Below the pieces are notes generated by a model. The model worked only from the letters and a program-made list of their open reading frames with translations, was not told where the DNA came from and did not search any database. From assembly GCA_030760725.1 (NCBI GenBank), contig JASWHV010000019.1:37699944-37763943 (forward strand): a DNA stretch of 64,000 nucleotides, in the 5' to 3' direction. The position numbers were made by a program, and so were the translations under genes. The stretch comes from Neostapfia colusana (Eukaryota > Streptophyta > Magnoliopsida > Poales > Poaceae). Within the stretch, counting starts at the first letter, position 1; each line of letters starts with the position of its first letter. Positions 29,664 through 41,300 of this stretch are shown here, piece by piece.

Positions 29664-31396
29664 ATGACGAAGCTTCCTTCAGCGGCAAGATCTCCCCGCC
29701 CACGTTCACGACGAACGGTGACCAGCGGGGACTACGTCTCGACACAGTTAGGACGGAGTGTGTCGGTGCAAGCTAGAAGCCAGCAGCCGACTCCGGCAGC
29801 GCCGACTCCAGCGAGCCCAAGATCCACTGCAGTGCTGAGCGTCTCCCACGGGAGTGCACTAGCTGCTGCACGAGCGCTACTGCGCAATCCACCTGCTGGG
29901 GACGCGCCTCAGTTAGCGACCCAGCAGTGGATTCGCGACATAGACTGTCTCGTCGTCGCCGAAGCCAACCCTTAACTTCAGCAGGGACGATGTCCCAGTC
30001 AACCGGCTGTGTCGCTGACGCGCACACCAATGGTTGACGGGCAGACGGCAGACTCCCGCTCCACCAGGCTCCCATCGGCGGACCTGAGGTCGGAGCTGGA
30101 ATGACGCCACCTGGGAAAGGATGCCCGAGTGGTCATTGAGCGACGGCAATAAAGGCGTCGCAACCAAGAGGCCGGCGACAGCATGTCAACCGCCTCGACC
30201 CAGCCTGAGCTGCAGACGTTCTCTACGCGATCTCTGCCCCAGGCATACGCCACACAGCATATACCCCAGCCATATGCCCTGCAAATGATGCCCCCGGCCT
30301 ATGGCGCAGCCTCGCCCATACCGGGGTACACAGTGCCGGCAGTGAACCAAGCGTTCGCGGCACCAACACCTGCAGCAACAGGAGCAGGATGTGCGGCCCT
30401 GGCGCCACACCTTCGCTTCACGAAGTGGCCGCACAAGTTCCGGCGGCACCTGCCCGAGAAGTACGATGACAGCGTCAACCCGGCGGAGTTCCTCCAGATC
30501 TACTCCACCGCCATCCTTGCTGCAGGAGGGGACGAGGCCGTCATGGCCAACTACTTCCCCGTCGCCTTGACCGGCCCAGCCCGGTCTTGGCTCATGAATC
30601 TCCCCCAGGGTTCCATAACCTCCTGGGGAGAGCTCTGCCGGCAGTTCACTGCGAACTTCGGCAGCTCCTACACCCGGCCTGGCATGGAGCTCGACCTCCA
30701 CGCCATCCAACAACAACCTGAAGAGACGCTGCGCTCCTTCATCCAGCGGTTCTCCCAGGTGCGGAACACCATCCCGCATATCCAAAATGCTTCTGTGGTG
30801 GTGGCGTTCCAGCAGGGTGTACGAGACAAGAAGATGCTCGAGAAGCTCGCGACCAGAGAGGTTCGTGACGTCTCAAAGCTCTTCATCCTGGCGGACAAGT
30901 GCGCCAGGGCAGCTGAAGAGCGGAACTGACACTTACAGCCAGTCTCCGAATCAGGAGGACAGCCCGGATCTGGTGCTGCTTCCCATGGAAGCAGTAAGCA
31001 GATCAAGAACCGGGGCAGTGGCAAGATGAAGCCACCGACCGCAGCTCCCGTCGCTGCAGCAGCAGCACCCAGTGGAGCTCGGGGGCCACGTCCCGGCAAG
31101 AGGCAGCGACAGTCACCAGCTCCATATGGCGACCAGGCGAGCCGTGCCCCGTGCACAACACCAGCAGCCATACAGCTGCTGAGTGCCGGAAGATTCAGAA
31201 GCTCGGGGAGCGCTTCCGCAAGGGGAAGCAACCGCGTGCTGACGCCCCTCCCTTTCGTCAAAGGGAGGGCAAGCAGAAGGTCGACACCCAAGACAACGTC
31301 GAACACCAGGTGGGGTTCCAGGAGCCTCAGCACGCCGTGAAGGCAGTACACAACCATGAGGACTCCAGCTCCAGCGACGATGAATCATGGCGGTAG
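29664..31396 (+). pseudogene. gag pseudogene of element D
   Basis: Same start (MTKLPSAARSPRPRS) and domain order as C gag. In-frame stops occur after ...VVAEANP (~29973), near 30100, near 30150 and after ...AEERN (TGG to TGA, 30927). A one-base loss near 31130 shifts the frame just before the knuckle region, which is otherwise readable (CTTPAAI in the wrong frame, then QVGFQEPQHAVKAVHN). The natural stop of the last frame is at 31394. The capsid region is well preserved. Confidence 0.85.
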
Positions 31397-31559
31397 CCCT
31401 CTACGGCTACCTCATCTTGAAGATGCCTACACCAACGGGCGTCCTCAAGATCTGTGGAGACTGCACTGCTGCAGTATCAGCATTGGAAAAGCTCCAAGCA
31501 TTTGCGGCAGCCCAAGCACCAGCCCCCGGCGGTGCAGAACCGGGCCAGCTCCACCCGAG

Positions 31560-31800
31560 CGCACGCCTCTGTGCCTCGGCCTCACCTCCCGGGGGCCGCC
31601 CAGGATACGTCAACCTCCTGTCGGCCTGAGCCAATGGAAGAAGACATCCTGGGTCCCCCAAGTAGGGTCCGGGTCCACCTACCTCCTGTCGGCCTGAGCC
31701 AATGGAGGAAGACAACCTGGGCCCCCCAAGAAGAGTCCGGGTCCGCCTACCTCTCGTCGGCCTGAGCCAATTGAGGAAGATGCCCCAGGGCTCCCGGGAG
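31560..31800 (+). repeat. Three 68-bp tandem repeats (D)
   Basis: GTCGGCCTGAGCC starts at 31620, 31688 and 31756, exactly 68 bp apart. This is the clearest copy of the gag-integrase linker repeat. Confidence 0.85.
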
Positions 31801-31805
31801 AAGCC

Positions 31806-31968
31806 GTGCAGGACCAGCTCAGGCGTGAAGATATCGACCTCGTCGACGAGGCACGATTACAAACAACACTCCGCAACGCACGGTCCCGGCTGGTGCTCCG
31901 GCGCTACCACCAAAGGACCAAGCGCGTCTGGGAGCTACAAGAAGGCGACCTGGTGCCGCAGCGCACAC
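31806..31968 (+). pseudogene. Integrase C-terminal remnant (D), cut by E
   Basis: Reads RREDIDLVDEARLQTTLRNA, RSRLVLRRYHQRTKRVWELQ and EGDLVPQRT, then is interrupted by the E LTR. It keeps a more readable frame than C. Confidence 0.75.
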
Positions 31969-34900
31969 TGTGGCGGACCGGAATCCGCTCATCCAGGATC
32001 GCAGAGGGTGGTGCCACGCGATGCGACACCCGACAGCACACGTCATAAGAACACATTATATTACATGGGAAAAACAAACTGAATGTACAAAGTAGTACAC
32101 TTCTCAGTTACAAACTAGGGTCTTTTATTACACAGCGGAAGTTTCTTTTGTACAACTCACGCCCGCCTATCTAGCAAAAGTTGGTTGCCCAGCCCTAGGG
32201 CAACCCACACTAGCTGCACGTCTCAGCTCAGCGCGGCGTGTATGGCTCCTACTCAGCCGTAGTCCCCGACGGAGGGTAACCCTCGCCGGTGGACTCGTAC
32301 TCCAAGTCCGTGGGTGGCTCCTCACCTGAAAAACACTTAAGCAGCAACCATGAGCACGAAGGCTCAGCAAGGCTTAACCGACTCACCTAAGCATGAAACT
32401 CTACATGAGGTGTACCATGACATAGGATAGTCATATTGCAACAAATAGACTCGCCAACAAGTTCATCCTTAGTTCAACTTTTAGCAACAAGTTAACAGTT
32501 CAAGAAGCTGAAATTTAGTAAGCAGTATTTGGTGGCAAACATGTAGTAATACAATATTATATCATATCAGCAGTATTGAATCACCATATTTCATACATTA
32601 GTCTACGTCACGACTCAGTGACCAAGTGGTACTCTTCACCGCGAGGGACGGTGAATCGACTCGATATACACCTGCAGGGAAACCCAAAGAGCACGTCATG
32701 TACGCCCACCCGTGGAGCTGTACAGCACGTTCACTCGATGTCGTACGGGACAACATTTCACCCAACAGCCCAAACGTCGAACCGGTCGCAGCGAAACGAG
32801 CAGGAGGTTCCCCACACGGAGCATCTCTCTATGCCCGTTGGCAGATTTCCACCTTGCTGCTTTCAACCTACACCTATAAATCGGTGTGCTATGCCTCGAC
32901 GCTTGGAGGTTTAGGCTACATCGGTTTATCAGGGCCCATATATCCGATATGCCTTTGGTACGTTCAAACTTGATCAGCGTGGGCCGCACACGGATCGGTC
33001 CTCAATCGACACGGACAGGGCTGCGCACACAAGACTCCCTCTTGCTGCGCCCTAGCTCCTGCCTAGTCTCATTTTCATTACTAAAGTGATCTCACATCAC
33101 TCAACCAAACCCGTGTGTCCCAAGCCTATCTCGCGAGTAGATTCCAACTACTCGACTTGTACCGAAGCCCTATGAATCTTTAAGCATAGCTTATCTACTC
33201 GAGGTCTTAGACATTACCCTCACTCTTATGGAAAATTTCTGGTCATGCAAGTGGGGTTCCATCCATCCTATACCTAATGCACATTCGCCCTTCATATGAC
33301 ACATGTAAACAAAGTAAAACTTATAAAAGGTTAATGCAAACTGGGGCTTGCCGTGTTGCTGCTGGTCAGGAGTCAGTTCTTCCTCTGGAAGCAGGAAGTC
33401 GAGAACCTCCGGAGCTTCCTCGCCTTCAGCGACTACACGTTATTGAAAGACTACATGTAAATTTAAATGCAAAGTGCATACAAGTTTGTTGTAAGGTTAC
33501 TGATATTAGTTCTAATAACCAGTCTCTAACACCTGGAACTCTGTTTAAGAATTTAAAGATGAACTGGGTGTGGGTGGCTTGGGCCTGGACCTAAGTACAT
33601 GGTTAAGTGCTAAGTGGTTTTTCCCCCTTTTCCATATTAATCCCTCAAGTGGTTAAACAGGACAGGGTGATCCAGAGCTCCAATGGAGCTGAGAATTTTT
33701 GTGTGAGTTCCTTGTCACAAGAAAACTCCCTGGATCAAACATTAGCACTTTTCATGGAGTGGTTTGCTCAGAATAATTCTCTTAGCAAATAAGCAAAGAA
33801 GAATTAATTCTGAGGTAATACCCCTGTTCATGCCCAACTTAGTGAACTAAAATTTCAATTATGGCTCATAGAGCTTTTATGAATTTTCCTAGCATTTTTG
33901 GAGCTAAGATTTGCCCAGGACTGAATTTCCAAGTTTTGGAAATTCTCTGAAAATGTTTCTGTATTCAAATGAACACAGCACCTTCAAATTTGAATTGCTC
34001 TGACCAAATCAAATCCAAATGGCCTGAAACTTTTACAGGGGTTTACTAATGTCCTAAAGGACATTCTGGCAAAATTTTGGGATTTTTGGATGAACCAAAT
34101 CCCCTCTAAAATTCTTTTGCTGAAAAGCTTTAAAGAATTTTCCAGAATTAAATAATAGGTTTCATACAAATTGAGTTGCATATTTGGATAGAGCTATGCA
34201 ATACGAATCCAACCCAATTTGAATCACTAACTTTGGAGCCTCCTAGCAAACGTTATGGGGTTCTAAAGTTTGAACTAAATCTAAAATCCTAAATAAACCG
34301 GGGAAAATTTAAACTCTGACTGTGGGCCCGGCCCACACGTGTCACCGCTGGAGCTGAGCCATAGGGGGCTACAGACCCCTTCCCGTGCAGTCACACTTGA
34401 TCCCGGGGCCACAGTAGATCTGGGTTTCAAACTCCTCGACGCTGACACGTGGGCCCCGCGGGTCGTCTTCTTCCCCGCGTTCCCGCGCCCGCGCGCCGCC
34501 GGGCTCGCCGGAGACATGCTAATAATTGCCGCCCGGCCGACTCTCGCCCCCTCCGCCGCCGCCAGGGCCTAGTTCCACCTGCTGAACATGCTGACACCTT
34601 CTCCCCCGACCGGCGGTGGCTCTACCCTAGCCGGCGACGGTGCCGCGGCTCGGCAACCCTTCGGTCACGTCGCCCGGACAGTTTAGCCCGCCAAAACCTC
34701 GGTGGATCGGCGCTATAGCACCAGTGGGTGATAGGGAAACCCGTCCTAGTGGTGAAACCGCCCGGAGAGGGCTCTATCCTAGGTCTCATCGTGAGCCCGA
34801 GCCTCTGTGCCTCAAATACCGTAACAAAACCTAGAAATACCCGGCTTACGTGCGGTTTCAAGCCAGGGCCGTGAAGGGCTAACGAGCGTTGATGAGTGAC

Positions 34901-36140
34901 GGTCCTGTGTGCCAGTTTTCATTACCTAAGAACAAAGGTGGCGAGTGAATTCGACGTTACCGTGCCGGAAGGTCCGTGCGTGCCCGCCGGGGAACTTTCT
35001 TCAAATTCTAGCTCTGTGGTCCAGGTCATGGCCTGAGCTTCGGATACGAGCACCACCGGTCCCTGACACGTCCGAGAGCGTTCTTGCTCAACCGTGAAAG
35101 GCCCTCTGTTGGGCTGTCACCGTGAGCCGAGTGATGGCGGTTTCTTGGGTGTTGCTTGGAAACGTGGAGCTAGGGTTGGGGAAAGACCGAACTCGACCGT
35201 TCTCATGCCGAGAAGGTAGAGGACGAGTCGCTGGTGTGGTTTTTTTGTGGCTAGGAAAGGTGCTGCACGCGAGAGCTCGGCCGAATTCTCACGGGAAGTC
35301 GATCGGCGGCAGTCGGTCGGTTCAGCGCGAGGCAAGGGAAAACAGTGCCGATCTTCACGTGGCCGCGCGTGGCATCACCGCTGCAGTCGGTCTTACCCCG
35401 GCGCGCTGGCTCGTGCGGTGTCCCTCCCTCTCGGGCGTGGGAGCAGGAGCTGGCGCGAGGTGTTCGACCGGCGTCGGGGAGAAAACAGGCCACGCTCGGT
35501 TTGGGGCACAGTTCTCCCACTGACTTGTGGGCCCACTCTCCCCCTAATCCTCCTTTTCCAAATTCTTCTGTAAATATCTCAGCTACTCTCCATTTAATGA
35601 GAGACTTAGCCCCCAAGTATTGGTTTGAATTTGAGTTCCAAATTTTGAAATTTGTTTGGCTAAATTATTGCCTCACATTTGAACTGAAATTCAAATTCAG
35701 TTTTGAATTCTTGCAAATTTAGCTCTTGACAAGATGAACTCCAATGAGGATGAAAATTGGTGGGTTTTCTCAGAAAAATGTGCTGAGTTTAAATATGAAG
35801 CTAACTTTTGAATTTGGGTGATGAAAGTTGCTGCAATTTGAATTTACATTCAAATTGGCCTCTTTTTCAAATAACCCAAAAAGTGCCTCAAAAAGTGTTG
35901 AATTTGCATGAGCTTTGGCCTGGACCTTCCCAAGACTTTTTAAGTTCTAGGGGTGAGCTCAACCTCTCATGTCCATGTGTCCAAATCCCACTTTGTGAAA
36001 ATGAAGGCTTTCCCCTCTCATCACTCTTTTGATGGAGGTTACTTGCTCTTCACAATATTTCCTAAGATTTCCACAACAAAAACTGTGGTGTTGTGAGGTG
36101 AAGAAATTTTTTTGCAAGTCCCTTTTCTTGGGCTTTTACA
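31969..36140 (-). repeat. 3' LTR of element E (4.2 kb)
   Basis: On minus it runs TGTAAAAGCCC (36140) to CGGTCCGCCACA (31969), 4172 bp. It contains a conserved block at 32603-32671, a conserved hairpin near 33133, and a GC-rich island around 34320-35520, the likely promoter area. ORFs up to 133 aa inside have no recognisable domain and also occur in the other LTR, so they are repeat sequence and not genes. Confidence 0.92.
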
Positions 36141-36162
36141 TCCCTCCCCCCTTAAAAGAATC
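36141..36162 (-). other. Polypurine tract of element E
   Basis: On minus it reads TTCTTTTAAGGGGGGAGGGA, immediately before the 3' LTR. Confidence 0.8.
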
Positions 36163-36206
36163 TCGTCCCGAGATTACAAAAGAAGAGATAGCGATGTAAT
36201 AGGGAC

Positions 36207-39200
36207 TTACCCGTGTTGAGAAGCCATGAACTCCGGATAATTTGAGCGAAGGAACTCCTCGCTCTCCCACGTCGCTTCTTCGGCGGTGTGGTTGCTCCAG
36301 AGTATTTTGTAGAACCACAACGTTCTGCTGCGTGTGGTCCTGGCTTTCTCATCAAGAATTCCCACCGGATATTCATCATATGTTAAATCCGGTTTCAGCT
36401 CGCCGATGTCTTTGGTAGGAACAGCAGCTGTATGCTTCAAGCATTTTCGCAGTTGCGAAACATGGAAAATATCATGGACACCAGCCAGAGATGCCGGTAG
36501 CTCCAATCAATACGCTGCTGGTCCACACTTCTCGGTGATAGCGTAGGGTCCAATGAAACGGGGAGCGAGCTTCCCCTTCACACCGAACCGGTGCACGCCC
36601 TTCATCGGAGACACGCGGAGGTACACGTTTCCATGCCGGGATCTTCAGGGATTGCAACGGCCCTGATTTCTTCATGTGATCAACTTTCACTCGTCGGCAC
36701 GTATCGCACTCGGATACGTACTTCGCTACCTCCCGCTTCATCCGCATCCACCAAAATTTCATCTTCAAATCTTGGTACATTTTGTTGCTGCCCGGATGAA
36801 TGGAGTATTTGGACAAGTGAGCTTCATCGAGGATCTTTTTCCTCAACTCCATATCTCGGGGTACGACTATGCGGTCATTGAACCATAGCGTCCCCTCGTC
36901 ATCCTTCCGGAAACACTTGATCTCTCCATTGTCTATCCGTCTCCGGAGATGTGCCATGCCTTTATCATCTTTCTAAGCTGCAATGATGTCTTCCCTAATA
37001 GTAGGGATGAGGGCAAGGTTGTACAGTGATCCATAAGGAACCAAGTATAAACTCGGCTCTTCCTCCTCTACCGGTGTAATGGTGAGGTGATGGACATGTG
37101 ATTTCCGACTCAGCGCGTCGGCAACCACATTCGCCTTGCCGGGGTGGTAGTGAATCTCAATTTCATAGTCCTTGATTAATTCTAACCACCTCCTTTGCCT
37201 CATATTCAGCTCCTTCTGGGTGAAAATATATTTTAAGCTCTTGTGGTCGGTGTAGAGATGCACCAGATTCCCCAGGAGATAGTGCCTCTACATTTTCAAC
37301 GCCAAAACCACTGCAGCAAGCTCAAGATCATGAGTGGGATAATGCTTCTCATGGTTCTGAAGTTGGCGTGAGCCATAAGCGACCACACGTCCTTCCTGCA
37401 TCAACACGCAGCCAAGCCCAATACCAGACGCGTCACAATACACGTCGAAGGGCTTCGTTGTATCCGGCTGAGCTAAGACCGGGGCTGTGGTGAGATGCTT
37501 CACCAATGTTTGGAATGCTCCTTCACACGCCGTGTTCCAAACATATTTCGTCCCTTTCTTCAGCAATTCTGTCATTGGTTTAGCGAGCTTGGAGAAGCTT
37601 GAAATGAATCTCCGATAGTATCCCGCTAATCCGAGGAAACTTCTGACTTCATGAACTGAAGTGGGAGCTTTCCATTTCAGCACTTGCTCTATTTTACTTG
37701 GGTCAACCGCAATGCCTTCTGCTGAGATGATATGTCCCAAGAATGGCACTTGGCTGATCCAAAACTCGCATTTGCTGAACTTGGCGTAGAGCTTGTGGTC
37801 TCGCAATCGTTGAAGAACGATCCGCAAGTGTTTGGCATGTTCGGCTTCTGTCTTGGAGTAAACCAAGATATCGTCGATGAACACTACCACGAACTTGTCC
37901 AGCTCTGGCATGAATACTGAGTTCATGAGATACATGAAATGGGCTGGAGCATTTGTGAGACCAAAGGACATGACGAGATATTCATATAAGCCGTATCTCG
38001 TCGAGAAAGCCGTCTTCGGGATATCCTCCGCCCGGATCTTGATCTGGTGATATCCAGAGCGAAGGTCCATCTTTGAGAACACACTCGCACCCACAAGTTG
38101 ATCAAACAATATGTCGATGCGGGGCAGTGGATACTTATTCTTGATGGTGACGGCGCTGAGCGGCTGGTAGTCCACACACAGCCTCAGGGTTTCATCCTTC
38201 TTCTTTACAAACAGCGCCGAGCATCCCCAAGGCGAGGAACTCGGCCTAATGAATCCCTTGCTCAACAGACCATTGAGCTGTTCTTTCAGTTCAGCCAGCT
38301 CATTTGGAGCCATCTTGTATGGTCTCCGTGATATGGGCGTAGTCCCGGGTGCGAGCTCGATCTTGAACTCGACATCCCGCTCCGGTGGCATGCCCGGAAG
38401 ATCATCCGGGAACACGTCGGGATACTCCCGGACTACGGGGATGTCTTCTAACTTGATAGCTTCAGCATTATTAACTGCTAAAACTTCCCGGACTGGAGTG
38501 TCTAATACAATGGAATGCGGACGGTGGAATGGGGAGTTTAAATGGACCGTCCGTGTCCGAGTCTCCAGGACAGCGCCATGGTATTTTAGCCATGACATCC
38601 CTAAGATTGCATCAATCTTTTGTCCCATTAGGATTATCAAGGTGGTGGGATATAGTTTCCCACCTAAGCACAGAGGTGCTTTTGGAATCATTATATTAGC
38701 TGAGATCTTGCCTCCCGGTGAGCAGATCATATAAGTGCAGTCGGTTGGGAAGACTTGCATTTGATGCTTAGTCACATAGGATGCACTTATAAAGCTGTGG
38801 GTTGCACCAGAATCAAACAATATGACGATGGCTTGATGGTTGAGAGTAAACGTACCCGCCAGCACGTTGTCTCCCTCCGGGGCGTCCTCATTGTCGAGGT
38901 TGTGGACGCCTCCAGTCCGCTGACCAACCTTCTTCACCGGAGGTCGGCCTCGAGCGCCGCCCTGAAACTGGGCTTGCCCGCTGCTCTGCTGCCCCTGGGG
39001 ACAGTCCTTCGCGAAGTGGCCCTCCTGGCCACACGTGAAGCAGGTGAAACGGGGCGGTCCCCCGCTGATCGGTGGACGGAATCCCGGGGCGCGTTGTGGT
39101 GGTGGAAACGCCCGGGGCGCCGTCTGCTGCTGCTGCTGCTGTCTTGGTGGTGGCATCGGCGATCGGAACGGGGGTGCTTGGAACGAACATCCCCCGAACT

Positions 39201-40092
39201 GTTGAGGCCGCGCCGGTGGTCGCCACTGCTGTCCGGATGGTGTCCTGTACACCATACGGTACATCTGGGGAGCGCCACTCCCACCGCTGGGTGGAGTGCT
39301 GTGCTTCCGCTGCTCAGCTGCCAACTCCCACTGAGCATCCTCTTGCATGATCGCGGCATTGACTAAGTCGTTGAATGTGCCGCGATTCCACTGAACGAGA
39401 TGTGTCTTCATCTTGGGGTGTAAACCCCGATAGAAGTGCTCCCGCTTCTTCTCCTCCGTGGAGATATAGTCTGACGCGTATTGCGCCAGATGGTTGAAGG
39501 CACGGGAGTAGTCATGGGCACTCCTCCCGCCCTGCTTCAGCTCCAAGAATTCTTGGAACTTCCTCTTCATGATCCCGGGAGGAATGTGATAGGCGCGGAA
39601 CGCCTCCCGGAACTCTTGCCATTCCATGGCATGGCCAGCCGGACGTGAGGCGACATAATTCGCCCACCACGCACCAGCGGCACCGTGGAGCTGCTGTGCT
39701 GCGAACAGGGTCTTCTGCCGCTCCGTACATTGAAGCAGCCCAAACTTGGACTCGATGGTCCGCAGCCAGTTGTCAGCCTCCAGTGGTTCTTCAGCTTCGG
39801 TGAACACTGGAGGGTGCGTACTCATGAAATCCGAGTACGCCACTTCACGGGGCTCACGAGGCCCTCTGTCTTGACGTCCCCCCGCCTGGGACGTATTCTG
39901 CACGATTGTGCGGAGCAGGTCGGTCTGCTCCTCACGACCACCCACCAGTGCCGCAATCACATCCGCTACAGTAAGCGGAGGCGGCGGTGGTGGCTGCTGC
40001 TGCGGGGTGCTGCCATAGGCCGGTGGCTGGGAGTCATCGCCTCCCACTTGGCTAGAGCCACCAACCTCGTGCGTGGTCCTAGTGCGAACCAT
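36207..40092 (-). pseudogene. gag-pol: gag-pol of element E (broken; integrase core deleted)
   Basis: The ATG at 40092 (MVRTRTTHEVGG) opens a 934-codon frame to 37288. It includes Gag, a CCHC knuckle (CFTCGQEGHFAKDC, ~39004-39045), protease (LFDSGATHSFI, ~38790-38820), RT with FIDDILVYS (~37857-37886) and the RNase H start (YCDASGIG, ~37430). A Trp codon turned TAG ends it within RNase H. The frame continues (HLYTDHKSLKYIFTQKEL) to a second stop near 36973, then the integrase zinc-finger region (HLSKYSIHPGSNKMY, CDTCRRVK). At ~36628 it jumps directly to the integrase C-terminal part (RVSPMKGVHRFGVKGKL). About 650 bp holding the DDE core are missing relative to F. It ends in a chromodomain-like tail (EEATWESEEFLRSNYPEF) at 36207. 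Confidence 0.88.
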
Positions 40093-40174
40093 CTGCAACC
40101 ATACGACAATAACATCAGTCCCGCAACAGATTGCATGCAGTACAATAACAACAGGTGTAACAACATAATGACAA

Positions 40175-41300
40175 TGTCGGTACCCTCGATATGGGGTACC
40201 CCCGCGCACAGGGGAAAATGCCTAAGGATCTCGCCCTTCTCCGCAGGGAGAGCTCCGAAGGCGCCACGCGTCCAGCGGGGCCGGACCTCCCTCTCCTCAG
40301 AGGAGAGCTCCGGGCCCACCACGTGGCATACAGAAGCCGGACCTCCCCCTCCGCGGGAGAGAGGTCCAAAGGTGCCGCGTGTCCAGAGAGGCCGGACCTC
40401 CCCCTCCTCAGAGAGGAGCTCCGGGCTCGCCACGTGGCCAACAGAAGCCGAACCTCCCCCTCCGCGGGGAGAGGTCCGAAGGCTCCACGCGTCCTGCGGG
40501 GCCGGCCCCACCTCTCTTCTGAGGAGGACTCCGGGCCCGCCACGTGGCCAGCAGAACGGCGCTGCCTGCCCCCGAGCGATAGGCAGCGGGCGTAAAGACG
40601 CCCCATACCTTGACCGTACAAGGTATTCAAGGCCCGCGCCTTCCCAAGACGCGGAGACGCGGAGCACGCCTCTGTCAGGTGCCGTTGCGCCCAGTCGCAT
40701 CACAGACTGGCGTGCAGTGTCAGAGCCTGCCAGCCAATAAACGCAGCGAAAAGACATCCCATGCCGCCCCCGCCGTCATCATCCACTACGACTAGCATGC
40801 GGCATGGGCAGAGCTACAAGACGAAGACTCAGAAGCCTTCGGCAGAGACAACTACCGGCATAACTGTAGATACGGTAGATATCATCCAATCTCCCCGGGA
40901 CCACCTGTCGGGTCCCGGCCCCCCTTGTAAGCCACCCGAGTCTTGGACTATAAAAGGCTCGGGTAGGCGACGTTAGCAGGGGTTCACACTCTAGCCATTC
41001 GCACCCTGGGTTCGCATTTCCGCAACTCATACGCTAGCCATTCACACCCAAGCTATAACTCACCCCCAAGCTCGGGACTCCAGCCCCGAGCGGCAAGCAA
41101 TACAGCGAGCTCCATAGCTCGCCGTGGACGTAGGGTTTTACGCTCCGGCGGCCTGAACCACGTAAAACTCTCAGTGTCAAGCTCTTACTAACTTGTCCAT
41201 CCGCGCAAGCTCTCCGCAAGGGACTAGCCCCACCGAAAAAAGAACCTCCGCGGGCTGCCCAGTGCAGGCCCGGGGGAAGTGTCGACCGAACACTTCGACA
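40175..41300 (+). repeat. Solo GC-rich LTR inserted in E leader
   Basis: TGTCGGTACC to CACTTCGACA, 1126 bp, flanked by perfect GACAA duplications (40170-40174, 41301-41305). It has intact CACGTG sites near 40320, 40430 and 40540 and a TATA box at 40949. Opposite in orientation to E. It shows that the GC-rich family moved after E landed. Confidence 0.95.
40949..40955 (+). promoter_or_regulatory. TATA box of solo LTR in E
   Basis: TATAAAA in GGACTATAAAAGGCTCG. Confidence 0.7.

Larger units (their letters stand above)
28399..31968 (+). mobile_element. Element D: 5' part of a non-autonomous Tat-like element
   Basis: Contains the 5' LTR (28399-29607), primer-binding site, gag pseudogene, three 68-bp repeats and the start of the integrase remnant, then is interrupted at 31968 by chromovirus E. 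The last five bases, CACAC (31964-31968), should be the target duplication of E. D's antisense gene and 3' LTR are not visible to the right of E within the window. CCTGG (28394-28398) is its presumed left target site. Confidence 0.85.

Noticed and set aside
39072..39350. + strand ORFs across E gag (for example 38755-39366)
   Set aside because: Shadow frames of the proline/glutamine-rich part of Gag on the minus strand.
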